A stretch of 64,000 bases of DNA from Streptomyces sp. NBC_00376 (GTDB lineage Bacteria; Actinomycetota; Actinomycetes; Streptomycetales; Streptomycetaceae): NCBI RefSeq assembly GCF_036077095.1, contig NZ_CP107960.1, forward strand, positions 7,750,001 through 7,814,000. The letters are read 5' to 3'. The notes under the pieces were generated by a model. It worked only from the letters and a program-made list of their open reading frames with translations. It did no database searches and had not been told where the DNA came from. Numbering within the stretch: position 1 is the stretch's first letter; each line of letters starts with the position of its first letter. Position numbers and translations under genes: made by a program. Shown here piece by piece: positions 46,253-54,849 of the stretch.

Positions 46253-46765
46253 ATGAGCACAGTGAGCGATCCGCAGTCTGTCACAGCGGGGGACCGCGAG
46301 TTCCTCCGTCGTTGCGTCGATCTCGCGCGTGAGGCCCTCACGGCCGGTGACGAGCCGTTCGGCTCGCTCCTCGTGGACGAGCACGGCACGGTCCGGTTCG
46401 AGGACCGCAACCGGGTCCAGGGCGGCGACGCGACCCGCCACCCGGAGTTCGAGATCGCGCGCTGGGCTGCCGAGAACCTGTCGCCGCAGGAGCGGAACGC
46501 CAGCGTCGTCTACACGTCCGGCGAGCACTGCCCGATGTGCAGCGCGGCCCACGCCTGGGTCGGCCTCGGCCGCATCGTGTACGCGTCGGGCTGCGACCAA
46601 CTCGTGGAGTGGCGCCGGAGTTGGGGCTTCGACGCGGGGCCGGTCGCGGCCCTTCCCGTCAACGCCGTCGCTCCGGGCATCCCGGTGGCAGGCCCCGATC
46701 CGTCGCTCGCCGACGAGGTACGCGCCCTGCACGCCCGGATGCTGGGCGTGGCCACCGACGGCTGA
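46253..46765 (+). CDS. Nucleoside/nucleobase deaminase (CDA-fold)
   Basis: 170 aa zinc deaminase. The first zinc motif is HPEFEIAR (H-x-E in the family) and the second is SGEHCPMCSAAHAW, with the two Cys. Order and spacing are those of guanine, cytosine or related deaminases of the CDA fold. FRRCVDLAREALTAGDEPFG is the usual N-terminal helix. It is divergent from the MFS gene and shares the operator motif. A strong terminator follows. Substrate is not decided. Confidence 0.88.
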   Translation: MSTVSDPQSVTAGDREFLRRCVDLAREALTAGDEPFGSLLVDEHGTVRFEDRNRVQGGDATRHPEFEIARWAAENLSPQERNASVVYTSGEHCPMCSAAHAWVGLGRIVYASGCDQLVEWRRSWGFDAGPVAALPVNAVAPGIPVAGPDPSLADEVRALHARMLGVATDG

Positions 46766-46793
46766 GGGTCTTCCCGGGTTTCCCGGGGTTCTC

Positions 46794-46820
46794 CCGCCTG
46801 CCCCGGGCAGGGGCAGGCGG
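46794..46820. terminator. Terminator between deaminase and DUF5997 genes
   Basis: Perfect 11-bp arms CCGCCTGCCCC and GGGGCAGGCGG, loop GGGCA; convergent genes on both sides. Confidence 0.65.
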
Positions 46821-46864
46821 CTTCGCCCGGGGCGGGTTTCCTCATTCGCCCGGGGCGGGGTCGC

Positions 46865-47269
46865 TCAGGAGCGCTGGTCGTCGGACCGGTCCGCGCGGGC
46901 CGCGTTCTTCTCCTTGATCCGCACCGCCTCCTTGCGGACCTCCGCCTGGGTGACACGTTCCTGCTGGAGCCAGTCGGGGGCTTCCTGCTTCAGCGCCTCG
47001 ATCTGCTCCGTCGTGAGAGCTTCGGTGATTCCGCCACGGGCGAGACCCGCGATCGAGACACCCAGCTTCGCGGCGACCACCGGCCGGGGGTGCGGGCCGT
47101 TGCGTCGCAGCTCCTGCAGCCACTCGGGCGGATCGGACTGCAGTGCGTTCAGCTCGGTGCGCGAGACGACACCCTCCTGGAACTCGCTGGGGGTGGCCTC
47201 TAGGTACACACCCAGCTTCTTTGCCGCGGTCGCGGGCTTCATCGTCTGGGCGGTCTTGTGCGACGTCAT
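46865..47269 (-). CDS. DUF5997 family protein
   Basis: 134 aa. It begins MTSHKTAQTMKPATAAKKLG and contains two parallel helical repeats: FQEGVVSRTELNALQSDPPE WLQELRRNGPHPRPVVAAKLGVS, and ITEALTTEQIEALKQEAPDW LQQERVTQAEVRKEA. Short and helical, it is typical of DUF5997, widespread in actinobacteria with no known function. It is divergent from the LysR-type effector-domain gene over 58 bases. Confidence 0.85.
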   Translation of the reverse strand: MTSHKTAQTMKPATAAKKLGVYLEATPSEFQEGVVSRTELNALQSDPPEWLQELRRNGPHPRPVVAAKLGVSIAGLARGGITEALTTEQIEALKQEAPDWLQQERVTQAEVRKEAVRIKEKNAARADRSDDQRS

Positions 47270-47327
47270 ACGGACAAGGGTATCGAGCGTGTGCGCTACC
47301 TCTGACCAGGGCCGGTAACCTGGCGGA

Positions 47328-48131
47328 GTGACAAGCTCGGAAGTAACCCCTTCGTTCCGGCTCGCGTACGTCCCGGGGGTGACACCCGGAAAGTGGGTGC
47401 GGATCTGGAACGAGCGGCTGCCCGACGTCCCGCTGACCCTCGTGGGGGTGTCGGCCGCCGAGGCGTCCGACGCGCTGCGGGGGCGTGAGGCCGACGTCGG
47501 CCTCGTACGGCTGCCGATCGACCGGACGGCTCTCAGCGCCATCCCCCTCTATACCGAGACGACCGTGGTCGTGGTCCCGAAGGACCACGTCATGGCGACC
47601 GTCGACGAGGTCTCGGCCGCGGAGCTGGCCGACGACATCGTGCTGCACCCCCTCGACGACACCCTCGACTGGGAGGACCGCCCCGGGCGGCCCGCCAACG
47701 AGCGTCCCGCCACCACGGCGGACGCCGTCGAGCTGGTGGCCGCGGGGGTGGGGCTGCTCGTCGTACCGCAGTCGCTCGCCCGCCTCCACCACCGCAAGGA
47801 CCTCACGTACCGGCCGGTGACCGACGCACCCGAATCGCGCGTCGCGCTGTCGTGGCTGGAGGACGAGACCACCGATCTGGTGGAGGAGTTCATCGGGATC
47901 GTCCGCGGGCGGACCGTCAACAGCACACGGGGCCGCCCCAAGCCCCAGGCCCAGGCGAAGGCGAAGGACAAGCGCGCCGACAAGAGCGGCGCCGGGCGGA
48001 AGCCCGCGGCAGGCAAGTCGGCCGGAAAGTCGGGTGCCAGGACGGCCGGGAAATCGGGCGGCAAGAGCACGCGGGGCGGCTCCGCCGCCCCCAAGGCCGC
48101 CAAGCGCGGCAAACCCCGTCGCCGCCCCTGA
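47328..48131 (+). CDS. LysR effector-binding domain protein with Lys/Ala-rich tail, no HTH
   Basis: 267 aa. Residues 10-195 match the LysR substrate-binding fold (FRLAYVPGVTPGKWVRIWNE, DVGLVRLPIDRTALSAIPLY, AVELVAAGVGLLVVPQSLAR), but the N-terminal helix-turn-helix is absent. The last ~65 residues are Lys/Ala/Gly rich (KAKDKRADKSGAGRKPAAGK and following), like the tails of mycobacterial HupB-type histone-like proteins. It may bind DNA or RNA through the tail, so it is not an ordinary LysR regulator. The paired DUF5997 gene is divergent. A 14-bp terminator stem follows. Confidence 0.8.
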   Translation: MTSSEVTPSFRLAYVPGVTPGKWVRIWNERLPDVPLTLVGVSAAEASDALRGREADVGLVRLPIDRTALSAIPLYTETTVVVVPKDHVMATVDEVSAAELADDIVLHPLDDTLDWEDRPGRPANERPATTADAVELVAAGVGLLVVPQSLARLHHRKDLTYRPVTDAPESRVALSWLEDETTDLVEEFIGIVRGRTVNSTRGRPKPQAQAKAKDKRADKSGAGRKPAAGKSAGKSGARTAGKSGGKSTRGGSAAPKAAKRGKPRRRP

Positions 48132-48145
48132 GGCGTGGACGCACC

Positions 48146-48178
48146 TGCGGCGCACCGGGGACCGCCCGGTGCGCCGCA
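48146..48178. terminator. Strong terminator after the LysR-like gene
   Basis: Perfect 14-bp arms (TGCGGCGCACCGGG and its complement) with loop GACCG between convergent genes. Confidence 0.7.
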
Positions 48179-48189
48179 CGGTCCGGCTC

Positions 48190-49518
48190 TCAGCGCCTGC
48201 GCCGTACCTTCGGTTCCGGTACGAGGCGCACGACGCCGTTGAGCAGATGGTCGACCAGGTCGTGCGAGGGCTTGTCCGTGAGGTTGGTGAGCAGCCGGGC
48301 CAGGGTGTTGAGCAGGAACGGCGACCCCATGACGTAACGGTTGAGGACCGGCTGGAAACCGGAGCGGCTGAAGATCAGATCGGCGGCCGTGTTGCCCAGG
48401 CGGTAGTAGCGCCCCCAGCGGCGGTTCATCTCGACCGGGTAGCCGTGCAGCACCTGCTCGCGCCCGGGGCCCCGGGGCATCGCGAGGGCCAGTGTGGCGG
48501 TCTCGGCGGCGACCTCACCGGCTTCCATGGCCTGGCCGATTCCCTCGCCGTTCCAGGGGCTGATCATGCCTCCGGAGTCGCCGACGAGCAGGAGCCCGCG
48601 GGTGTAGAGGGGATGGCGGTTGAAGCCCAGCGGAAGGGCGGCGCTGCGGACGGGGCCCTCCGCGTTCTCCTCGCGCAGCCCCCATGCCTCGGGAGTACGG
48701 GCCAGCCACTCTTCCAACGTGGCGCGCAGGTCCGCCTTTCCGTGCCGGCGGTGCGGCAGTGCGCCGAGGCCGACGTTGACGCGACCGTCGCCCATCGGGA
48801 AGATCCAGCCGTACCCGGGCAGGTAGTGATCGCTCCCGGGGAACCGGAGGTCGGCCCACAGCTCCAGGTACTCCTCCGCGGAGCGCTCGGGGCTGCGGTA
48901 GTACCGGCGGGCGGCCGTCGCGATCTGCCGGTTCCTGTCCCGCTGGAGCCCCATGGCGAGGGCGAGACGGGCGGAGGCGCCGTCGGCGGCGATCACGATC
49001 GGCGCGTGGAAGGCCAGGGGCTCCTTCTCCTCGGTGACGGCGGTGACACCGGTGATGCGCCCTGCCCGGTCGGTCAGCGGCTCGGTAACCTTCACACCGG
49101 TGCGCAGCCGTGCTCCGGCGGCGACGGCGTGCCGGGCGAGGATGTCGTCGAAGTCGTGCCGGCTGCGTGAGAGACCGAAGTCCGGATAGCGGCCGAGCGC
49201 GGGCCAGTCGATGTGGACCTGATGCTCCCCGGCCACCCAGCGCATCCCGCGCGAACGGGTCCATCCCGGAGCCTTGATGTCGACGCCCATCCTGATGAGC
49301 TGATGCACCGCACGCGGCGTCAGACCGTCCCCGCACACCTTCTCCCGGGGGAAGCGGGACTTCTCCAGCAGCAGGACATCGACGCCCGCTCTGGCGAGGT
49401 GGAAGGCGGCAGCGGATCCCGCGGGCCCCGCTCCCACCACGATCACCTGGGCTTCCTCGTCCGAGCCGTGGTCGGGCCGGGCGTCCGACCCGGACCGGTC
49501 TGGCGTCGTTTCCCGCAT
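48190..49518 (-). CDS. Geranylgeranyl reductase family FAD-dependent oxidoreductase
   Basis: 442 aa. FAD dinucleotide motif VIVVGAGPAGSAAAFHLARA near residue 25, then CGDGLTPRAVHQLIRMG with the family Cys, SRSRHDFDDILARHAVAAGA, VIAADGASARLALAMGL and GLLLVGDSGGMISPWNGEGI. Members saturate isoprenoid chains such as those of menaquinone or carotenoids in actinobacteria. AAGGGG upstream supports the ATG at 49518. No isoprenoid partner is adjacent in the window. Confidence 0.9.
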   Translation of the reverse strand: MRETTPDRSGSDARPDHGSDEEAQVIVVGAGPAGSAAAFHLARAGVDVLLLEKSRFPREKVCGDGLTPRAVHQLIRMGVDIKAPGWTRSRGMRWVAGEHQVHIDWPALGRYPDFGLSRSRHDFDDILARHAVAAGARLRTGVKVTEPLTDRAGRITGVTAVTEEKEPLAFHAPIVIAADGASARLALAMGLQRDRNRQIATAARRYYRSPERSAEEYLELWADLRFPGSDHYLPGYGWIFPMGDGRVNVGLGALPHRRHGKADLRATLEEWLARTPEAWGLREENAEGPVRSAALPLGFNRHPLYTRGLLLVGDSGGMISPWNGEGIGQAMEAGEVAAETATLALAMPRGPGREQVLHGYPVEMNRRWGRYYRLGNTAADLIFSRSGFQPVLNRYVMGSPFLLNTLARLLTNLTDKPSHDLVDHLLNGVVRLVPEPKVRRRR

Positions 49519-49916
49519 CGGGAACCCCTTCCTGAAGCCGGTGCCGTACCGGGGACGGCAGCCGTCCGCTTCATCATCGATCAAGGACGGCCGGTGTGTG
49601 ACCCGGTCCGGAAATCCGGCACCTTCCGGCGGGAACCTCAAGATGCGAACCACCTGAAACCATGACAATTTACCCTTGCTGACCAGCTACTCGGGTGAAA
49701 GGGACACCGCTGATGGAGCGTCGTCCGGCGAGTCGGAGGTTCTCGACCGATCTCCACACCCGAGGTCGCACCCCGCGCATTGGCCGACGCCGCGTCACCC
49801 GGCCCCGCCCGGCCGCCGCAAACCGGGGCCCCCGCCCGCCCGCGCCCGCCGCCGGGCCGCAAGAGTTCCGTCGCCCCTTCCCGCCAGCAACGCCCTGCCG
49901 CCGCAAGGAGTGCCGA
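49519..49916. other. Divergent intergenic region before the amino acid permease
   Basis: About 400 bases. An AT-rich patch (ACCATGACAATTTACC) at about 49660-49676 should hold the divergent promoters. The 240 bases before the permease form a long GC-rich leader without a convincing riboswitch or leader peptide. I see no gene here. Confidence 0.4.
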
Positions 49917-51398
49917 ATGAGCACCATGGACGTCCCCTCGGAAGCCGAGTCGGAGATCCCCGCATCGCAGCCCCGGACCAGGAAGCCCGCGGTGCCGGGG
50001 ATGACCTGGGTGACGCTGGCGCTGATGACCACCGCCTCGGTGGCCAGCCTGCGGTCCGCCCCGACGATGGCCGTGTACGGACTGGCCTGCGTCTTCCTCT
50101 ACGTCGTCCCGGCGATCGTGTTCCTGATGCCCACGGCGCTGGTCTCCGCCGAGCTGGCGTCGGGGTGGAACGGCGGTGTCTACCGCTGGGTGAGCGAGGG
50201 GCTGTCGAAGCCGCTCGGATTCCTCGCCGTGTGGTGCCAGTTCGCGATGACGATCTTCTACTACCCGAGCCTGCTCGCGTACGTCGCGAGCACCATCGCC
50301 TATGTCATCGATCCGAGCCTGGCCGGCAACGGCGTGTACACCGCGATCGTGATCATGGTTCTTTACTGGACCGGGGTGTGGGTCTCCTCCCGGGGCACGA
50401 AGGCCGTCGCGGGGCTCTCGTCCTGGGGCCTGATCATCGGGACGCTGATTCCGGGCACCGTCCTCGTCGTGCTCGGCTTCGTCTTCCTGGGCCAGGGCAA
50501 CGGCTCCGCGGCTCCCATGACCGCCAGTCATCTGCTTCCGCAGTGGACCGGGCTCGCCAGCCTCGTCCTGATCGTCAACAACTTCCTCAGCTACTCCGGC
50601 ATGGAGATGAACGCCGTCCACGTCTCGTCGCTGAAGAACCCGGCCAGGCAGTACCCGCGGTCGATGTTCCTCGCCATGGGACTGGTGCTGCTGATCTTCA
50701 TCCTTCCGGCGCTGGCCATCAGCTGGGTCGTCCCGGCCGATCAGCTCAGCCTGACGGCCGGTGTGATGCAGGCGTTCGACGCGTTCTTCTCGTACTTCCA
50801 CATCGGCTGGCTCACCCCGGTCGTGGCCGTCGCCCTGGTCGCGGCGGCGCTCGGCGGCATGCTCACCTGGCTGGCGGGGCCGTCCAAGGGCCTGCTGCTG
50901 ATCTCCCGGGAGGAGGGCTATCTGCCACCGTTCCTCCAGAAGCTCAACAAGAACGGCATCCAGCAGAACATCCTGGTCACCCAGGGCGTCGTGACCACCG
51001 CCATCGCCCTCATGTACGCGCTGATCCCCGATGTCTCCAGCGCCTACTGGATCTTCTCCGTGATCACCACACAGGTGTATCTCATCGTCTATCTGCTGAT
51101 GTTCGCCGCCGCGATCCGGCTGCGCAGGACCCAGCCCGACCACCCGCGCGGCTACCGCGCCCCCGCCCTCGTACCGCTCTGCGTCCTCGGTCTGCTCGCC
51201 TCGCTCGCCGCCCTGGTGATCGGCTTCGTACCGTCGTCGCAGTTCGGCGGCGGCAGCGTCTGGTCGTACATCGCGCTGGTCGGAGGCGGGCTCGTCGTGC
51301 TCGGTCTGCTCGTGCCGTACCTCTTCCTCAGACTCCGCAAGCCGAACTGGCGCACGCCCGCCGGGCAGGACGGTGCGGCGGCGGACGGTGGCGCATGA
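49917..51398 (+). CDS. APC-family amino acid permease
   Basis: 493 aa, ATG with AAGGAG six bases before. About 12 helices; the consensus APC loop ELASGWNGGVYRWVSEGLSK and LLISREEGYLPPFLQKLNKN, and FLSYSGMEMNAVHVSSLKNP, are close to the glutamate:GABA antiporter/AdiC-GadC branch. Its last base overlaps the beginning of an ATGA for a longer version of the next gene, a dipeptidase, so it probably imports peptide-derived amino acids in the same unit. Confidence 0.88.
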   Translation: MSTMDVPSEAESEIPASQPRTRKPAVPGMTWVTLALMTTASVASLRSAPTMAVYGLACVFLYVVPAIVFLMPTALVSAELASGWNGGVYRWVSEGLSKPLGFLAVWCQFAMTIFYYPSLLAYVASTIAYVIDPSLAGNGVYTAIVIMVLYWTGVWVSSRGTKAVAGLSSWGLIIGTLIPGTVLVVLGFVFLGQGNGSAAPMTASHLLPQWTGLASLVLIVNNFLSYSGMEMNAVHVSSLKNPARQYPRSMFLAMGLVLLIFILPALAISWVVPADQLSLTAGVMQAFDAFFSYFHIGWLTPVVAVALVAAALGGMLTWLAGPSKGLLLISREEGYLPPFLQKLNKNGIQQNILVTQGVVTTAIALMYALIPDVSSAYWIFSVITTQVYLIVYLLMFAAAIRLRRTQPDHPRGYRAPALVPLCVLGLLASLAALVIGFVPSSQFGGGSVWSYIALVGGGLVVLGLLVPYLFLRLRKPNWRTPAGQDGAAADGGA

Positions 51399-51532
51399 GC
51401 CCCACGCATCGCCGGCACCAGCGCGATCGGAGGCCACCCCGAAGCAAAGGCAGCCGCGAAGCAAGGGCCACCCCGAATCAAAGCAACAAGAACCGGACCA
51501 CCAGGGTCCGGACCGACGACCGGGAGACAACG

Positions 51533-52888
51533 ATGAGCGAGCACGAACTGGCCGACCGGATCGCCGCCCTGATGCCGCGTGCCAAGGCGGACCTCACCGA
51601 GCTGGTCTCGATCCCCTCCGTCGCCGACCCCCGCCAGTACCCGCCCGAGGAATGCCGCAGGGCGGCCCAGTGGGTCGCCGACGCCTTCACCGAGGCGGGT
51701 CTGCACGATGTGCACCTCGCCGAGACGCCCGACGGCAGCGCGGCCGTGCTCGGCCACCGCCCGCCGCCGCCCGGCGCGCCGACCGTGCTGCTCTACTGCC
51801 ACTACGACGTCCAGCCGCCGCTCGACGACGACGCCTGGGCCTCGCCCCCCTTCACGCTCACCGAGCGCGACGGCCGCTGGTACGGACGTGGCAGCGCGGA
51901 CTGCAAGGGCAACATCGTCATGCACCTCACCGCACTGCGGGCCCTCGGGGACGACCTGCCGGTCGGGCTGCGGTTCGTCGCCGAGGGGTCGGAGGAACAG
52001 GGCACCGGCGGCCTGGAGGCGTACGTCGAGCAGCACCGCGAGCAGTTGCTGGCCGACGCGCTGCTGATCTGCGACACGGGCAACGCCGCCGTGGGACGGC
52101 CGACCGTCACCACCTCCCTGCGCGGCCTCGCCGGTGTCGTGGTGACCGTGTCCACGCTCGGCGCCGAACTGCACTCGGGGATGTTCGGCGGGCCGGCCCC
52201 GGACGCCCTCGCCGCACTCGTCCAGATCCTGTCCACCCTGCGCGACGCGGACGGCGGAACGCGCATCGACGGACTCGACTCCTCCGGGACCTGGCCCGGG
52301 GCGCCCTACGACGAGGAGCAGTTCCGGCGCGACGCCGACGTGCTGGACGAGGTCTCGCTCACCGGCTCCGGGACAGTCGCCGACCGGCTCTGGGCCCGCC
52401 CCGCCGTAACCGTCCTCGGCATCGACTGCCCACCGGTCGTCGGCTCGTCCGCCGCCGTCCAGGGCACCGCACGGGCCCGGGTGAGCCTGCGCGTACCGCC
52501 GGGAACGAACGCGGACGCCGCGCTGCTGGCCCTGACCGCCCACCTGGAGAAGGCCGCCCCCTGGGGAGCGCACGTCTCGGTCGAGTCCGAGGGGACCGGC
52601 GCACCGTTCCGGGCCGCCACCGACGGACCGGCCTACGCGACCCTGGGCCGGGCCATGGCGGACGTCTACGGAGAGCCGATGGTCGCCCTCGGCCAAGGCG
52701 GCTCCATCCCGCTGTGCAACGTCTTCACCAACGCCTACCCGCGCGCCGAGATCGTCCTGATGGGCGTGGAGGAACCGCAGTGCCTCATCCACGCCCCCAA
52801 CGAGAGCGTCGACCCCACCGAGATCCAGCACATGGCCCATGTCGAGGCTCTCTTCCTGAGCCGGTACGCTGCCGCGCGGCGCAACTGA
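51533..52888 (+). CDS. M20-family dipeptidase
   Basis: 451 aa. Zn-binding motifs: TVLLYCHYDVQPP (H and D), GRGSADCKGNIVMHLTALRA, FVAEGSEEQGTGGLEAYVEQ with the catalytic Glu pair, and the last His in CLIHAPNESVDPTEIQ. ELHSGMFGGPAPDAL starts the lid domain. The ATG at 51533 (GGGAGA upstream) begins the conserved MSEHELADRIAALMP. An in-frame ATG at 51395 overlapping the permease stop would add 46 low-complexity residues. Cleaves dipeptides or deacylates; substrate unknown. Probably co-transcribed with the permease. Confidence 0.9.
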   Translation: MSEHELADRIAALMPRAKADLTELVSIPSVADPRQYPPEECRRAAQWVADAFTEAGLHDVHLAETPDGSAAVLGHRPPPPGAPTVLLYCHYDVQPPLDDDAWASPPFTLTERDGRWYGRGSADCKGNIVMHLTALRALGDDLPVGLRFVAEGSEEQGTGGLEAYVEQHREQLLADALLICDTGNAAVGRPTVTTSLRGLAGVVVTVSTLGAELHSGMFGGPAPDALAALVQILSTLRDADGGTRIDGLDSSGTWPGAPYDEEQFRRDADVLDEVSLTGSGTVADRLWARPAVTVLGIDCPPVVGSSAAVQGTARARVSLRVPPGTNADAALLALTAHLEKAAPWGAHVSVESEGTGAPFRAATDGPAYATLGRAMADVYGEPMVALGQGGSIPLCNVFTNAYPRAEIVLMGVEEPQCLIHAPNESVDPTEIQHMAHVEALFLSRYAAARRN

Positions 52889-52904
52889 GCGGCCCGGGGC
52901 CCCG

Positions 52905-53549
52905 CTAGGACTCCAGATAGCGCAGGACCGCCAGCACCCGCCTGCTGTAGCCGGTGGCGCGCGGCAGATCGAGCTTCTCGAAGACCGAGTTGAGGTTCTT
53001 CTCGACCGAACTCAGCGAGATGTGCAACTGCTGCGCGATGGCCGCGTTGCTGCGGCCCTGCGCCAGCTCCTGCAGAACGGTGCGCTCCCGGGGCGTCAGC
53101 CCGGCCAACGGGTCGACGTGCGTGGTCCGCACCACCAACTGCCGTACGACCTCCGCGTCGATGGACGCCCCGCCCGCGTGGATCCGTTCCAGCGACTCCA
53201 GGAACTCGTCGACCTGCGCGACCCGGTCCTTGAGCAGATAGCCGACCCGCTCGGCGTTCCGGGACAGCAGCCGCACCGCGTAGTTGCGCTCCACGTGCTG
53301 GGAGAGCACCAGCACACCGACCAGGGGCCACCGCTCACGGATCTCCAGCGCGGCCCGCAGCCCCTCATCGGTGTGGGTCGGAGGCATCCGGATGTCGACA
53401 ACGACGAGGTCCGGCGGGTCCGCCTCGACCGCCCGGACGAGGGAGTCACCGTCCCCCACCGAGGCGAGGACCTCGTGCCCCTCCTCCGCCAGCAGCAGGG
53501 CCAGGCCCTCCCGCAGCAGGGTCGAGTCCTCGGCGAGCATTACGCGCAC
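52905..53549 (-). CDS. NarL-type response regulator
   Basis: 214 aa. Receiver domain with acidic pair E7/D8 and phosphoacceptor D52 in LVVVDIRMPP; the usual Lys is in GYLLKDRV. C-terminal LuxR-type HTH GLTPRERTVLQELAQGRSNA AIAQQLHISLSSVEKNLNSV. The GTG start at 53549 overlaps the end of the kinase gene by 10 bases, so the two are translated together. It is the partner of the upstream sensor kinase. Target genes are not visible. Confidence 0.92.
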   Translation of the reverse strand: MRVMLAEDSTLLREGLALLLAEEGHEVLASVGDGDSLVRAVEADPPDLVVVDIRMPPTHTDEGLRAALEIRERWPLVGVLVLSQHVERNYAVRLLSRNAERVGYLLKDRVAQVDEFLESLERIHAGGASIDAEVVRQLVVRTTHVDPLAGLTPRERTVLQELAQGRSNAAIAQQLHISLSSVEKNLNSVFEKLDLPRATGYSRRVLAVLRYLES

Positions 53550-54757
53550 GGCAACTCCGCGGTGATCGTGGTGGGGCCCCCGCAGGGGCTGTCGATGTGC
53601 AGCCGGCCGTCCAGCGCGTCCACCCGGCTGCGCAGCCCGGACAGCCCGCCGCCCAGCGGATCCGCGCCGCCGGTGCCGTTGTCCTGGACCGACACCGAGA
53701 CCTGGCCCCCGTCGCCCCGGACGCTCACCCGGATGCGGGTCGCCCGCGCGTGCTTGGCCGCGTTGGTCACGGCCTCGCAGACCACGAAGTAGGCGGCGGT
53801 CTCCACCGGCCGGGGCAACGGCAGCGGCAGGGAGAACTCCATGTGCAGGGGAATGCCGCAGCGTTGGGCCACCCCGCCGAGAGCCTCTTCGAGCCCCAGC
53901 TCGTCGAGGGCCGAAGGGTAGACCCGCCAGGCCACCTCGCGCAGTTCCGTGAGGACCTCCTGGGAGGCCTGGTGGGCCTGCTGGAGCAGCAACTCCGCCT
54001 GTTCGGGGCGCCGGTTGCGGCGGGCCCGGCCCAGCAGCATGGCCAGTGCGACGAGCCGCTGCTGCATACCGTCGTGCAGATCGCGCTCGATCCGCCTGCG
54101 TTCCGCGTCGACGGCCCGGAGCACCCCGGCCCGGCTGGCGGCCAGTTCGGCGATGCGCCGCTCCAGCAACTCCCGCTCCGAGGGCCCGAAATGATCGCGC
54201 GCCAACCGGGAGTCGAGCGCGTTCAGCGAGAAGATCCCTTGCAGATCGAGGAAGAGCAGCACACCGCCGAGGAGCGCCTGGGGCAGCAGCCCCTGCCAGT
54301 CGGCGGGGTCGCGGACCACGCCCGCGGCCAGCAACCCGGCCAGCACGGCCCCGTAGCCCAGCAACGCGAGCACCCCGGCGAACAGCGTCCCCGCGCCGGT
54401 GCGGGCGGCCAGATAGCGAAGAACATTCCGGTCGGACGCGTGGTGTGCGGGGAACACGTCGCCGAAGAAGACACTGCGGCGGATCCGTTCCAGCCCGGTG
54501 AGCCCACGCGCCCCGGTACTCAGCAGGGCCAGCGCACGCGGCCGGGTACGGGGCCACAGCGCGAACGGCAGTGACAACCCGCCCGGCACGGCGAAGTACA
54601 GCAGCCCCAACAGGGCGGTGCAGCAGCCGAACAGAGCGCCCGAGGCCCTGCGGGGCCAGGGATACGCGTGGGTCACCGGTGCGCCCACCCCGTCGTGCCG
54701 CAGACCGGACAGCTCCGGCAGCCGACCGGTCGTACCGTCCGCGAAGTCCCCCTGCAC
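53540..54757 (-). CDS. Sensor histidine kinase (HisKA_3/NarX-like)
   Basis: 405 aa. An N-terminal region with about four membrane helices (GALFGCCTALLGLLYFAVPG, TLFAGVLALLGYGAVLAGLL) contains no obvious external sensor domain. The dimerisation motif ERRRIERDLHDGMQQRLVAL carries the phosphorylated His, and the ATPase part has VVCEAVTNAAKHARATRIRV, DNGTGGADPLGGGLSGLRSR, and GGPTTITAELPC. I chose the GTG at 54757 because a promoter ends eight bases before it, which would give a leaderless message. Operon with the response regulator. Confidence 0.85.
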   Translation of the reverse strand: MQGDFADGTTGRLPELSGLRHDGVGAPVTHAYPWPRRASGALFGCCTALLGLLYFAVPGGLSLPFALWPRTRPRALALLSTGARGLTGLERIRRSVFFGDVFPAHHASDRNVLRYLAARTGAGTLFAGVLALLGYGAVLAGLLAAGVVRDPADWQGLLPQALLGGVLLFLDLQGIFSLNALDSRLARDHFGPSERELLERRIAELAASRAGVLRAVDAERRRIERDLHDGMQQRLVALAMLLGRARRNRRPEQAELLLQQAHQASQEVLTELREVAWRVYPSALDELGLEEALGGVAQRCGIPLHMEFSLPLPLPRPVETAAYFVVCEAVTNAAKHARATRIRVSVRGDGGQVSVSVQDNGTGGADPLGGGLSGLRSRVDALDGRLHIDSPCGGPTTITAELPCA

Positions 54758-54765
54758 GGTTGCCG

Positions 54766-54794
54766 AGGCTAGTCGTACGGCAGGGACACGGCAA
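54766..54794 (-). promoter_or_regulatory. Candidate promoter of the two-component system (leaderless)
   Basis: On the minus strand TTGCCG (54794-54789) and TAGCCT (54771-54766) are 17 bases apart. A transcript would start just before the GTG at 54757, so no ribosome binding site would be present. Confidence 0.4.
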
Positions 54795-54849
54795 GATCCT
54801 TCCGGCCGGGCGGGGGCCACCGACGGCGTACGGGGCCGGGGCGCCGGGC

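Noticed and set aside
49680..49916. Riboswitch or leader peptide before the amino acid permease
   Set aside because: The leader has short hairpins but no conserved core of any riboswitch class I know and no codon run that would suggest attenuation.
51395..52888. Dipeptidase starting at the permease overlap (51395)
   Set aside because: It would be translationally coupled, but the added 46 residues are Arg/Thr/Lys low complexity, and the conserved protein begins at 51533.
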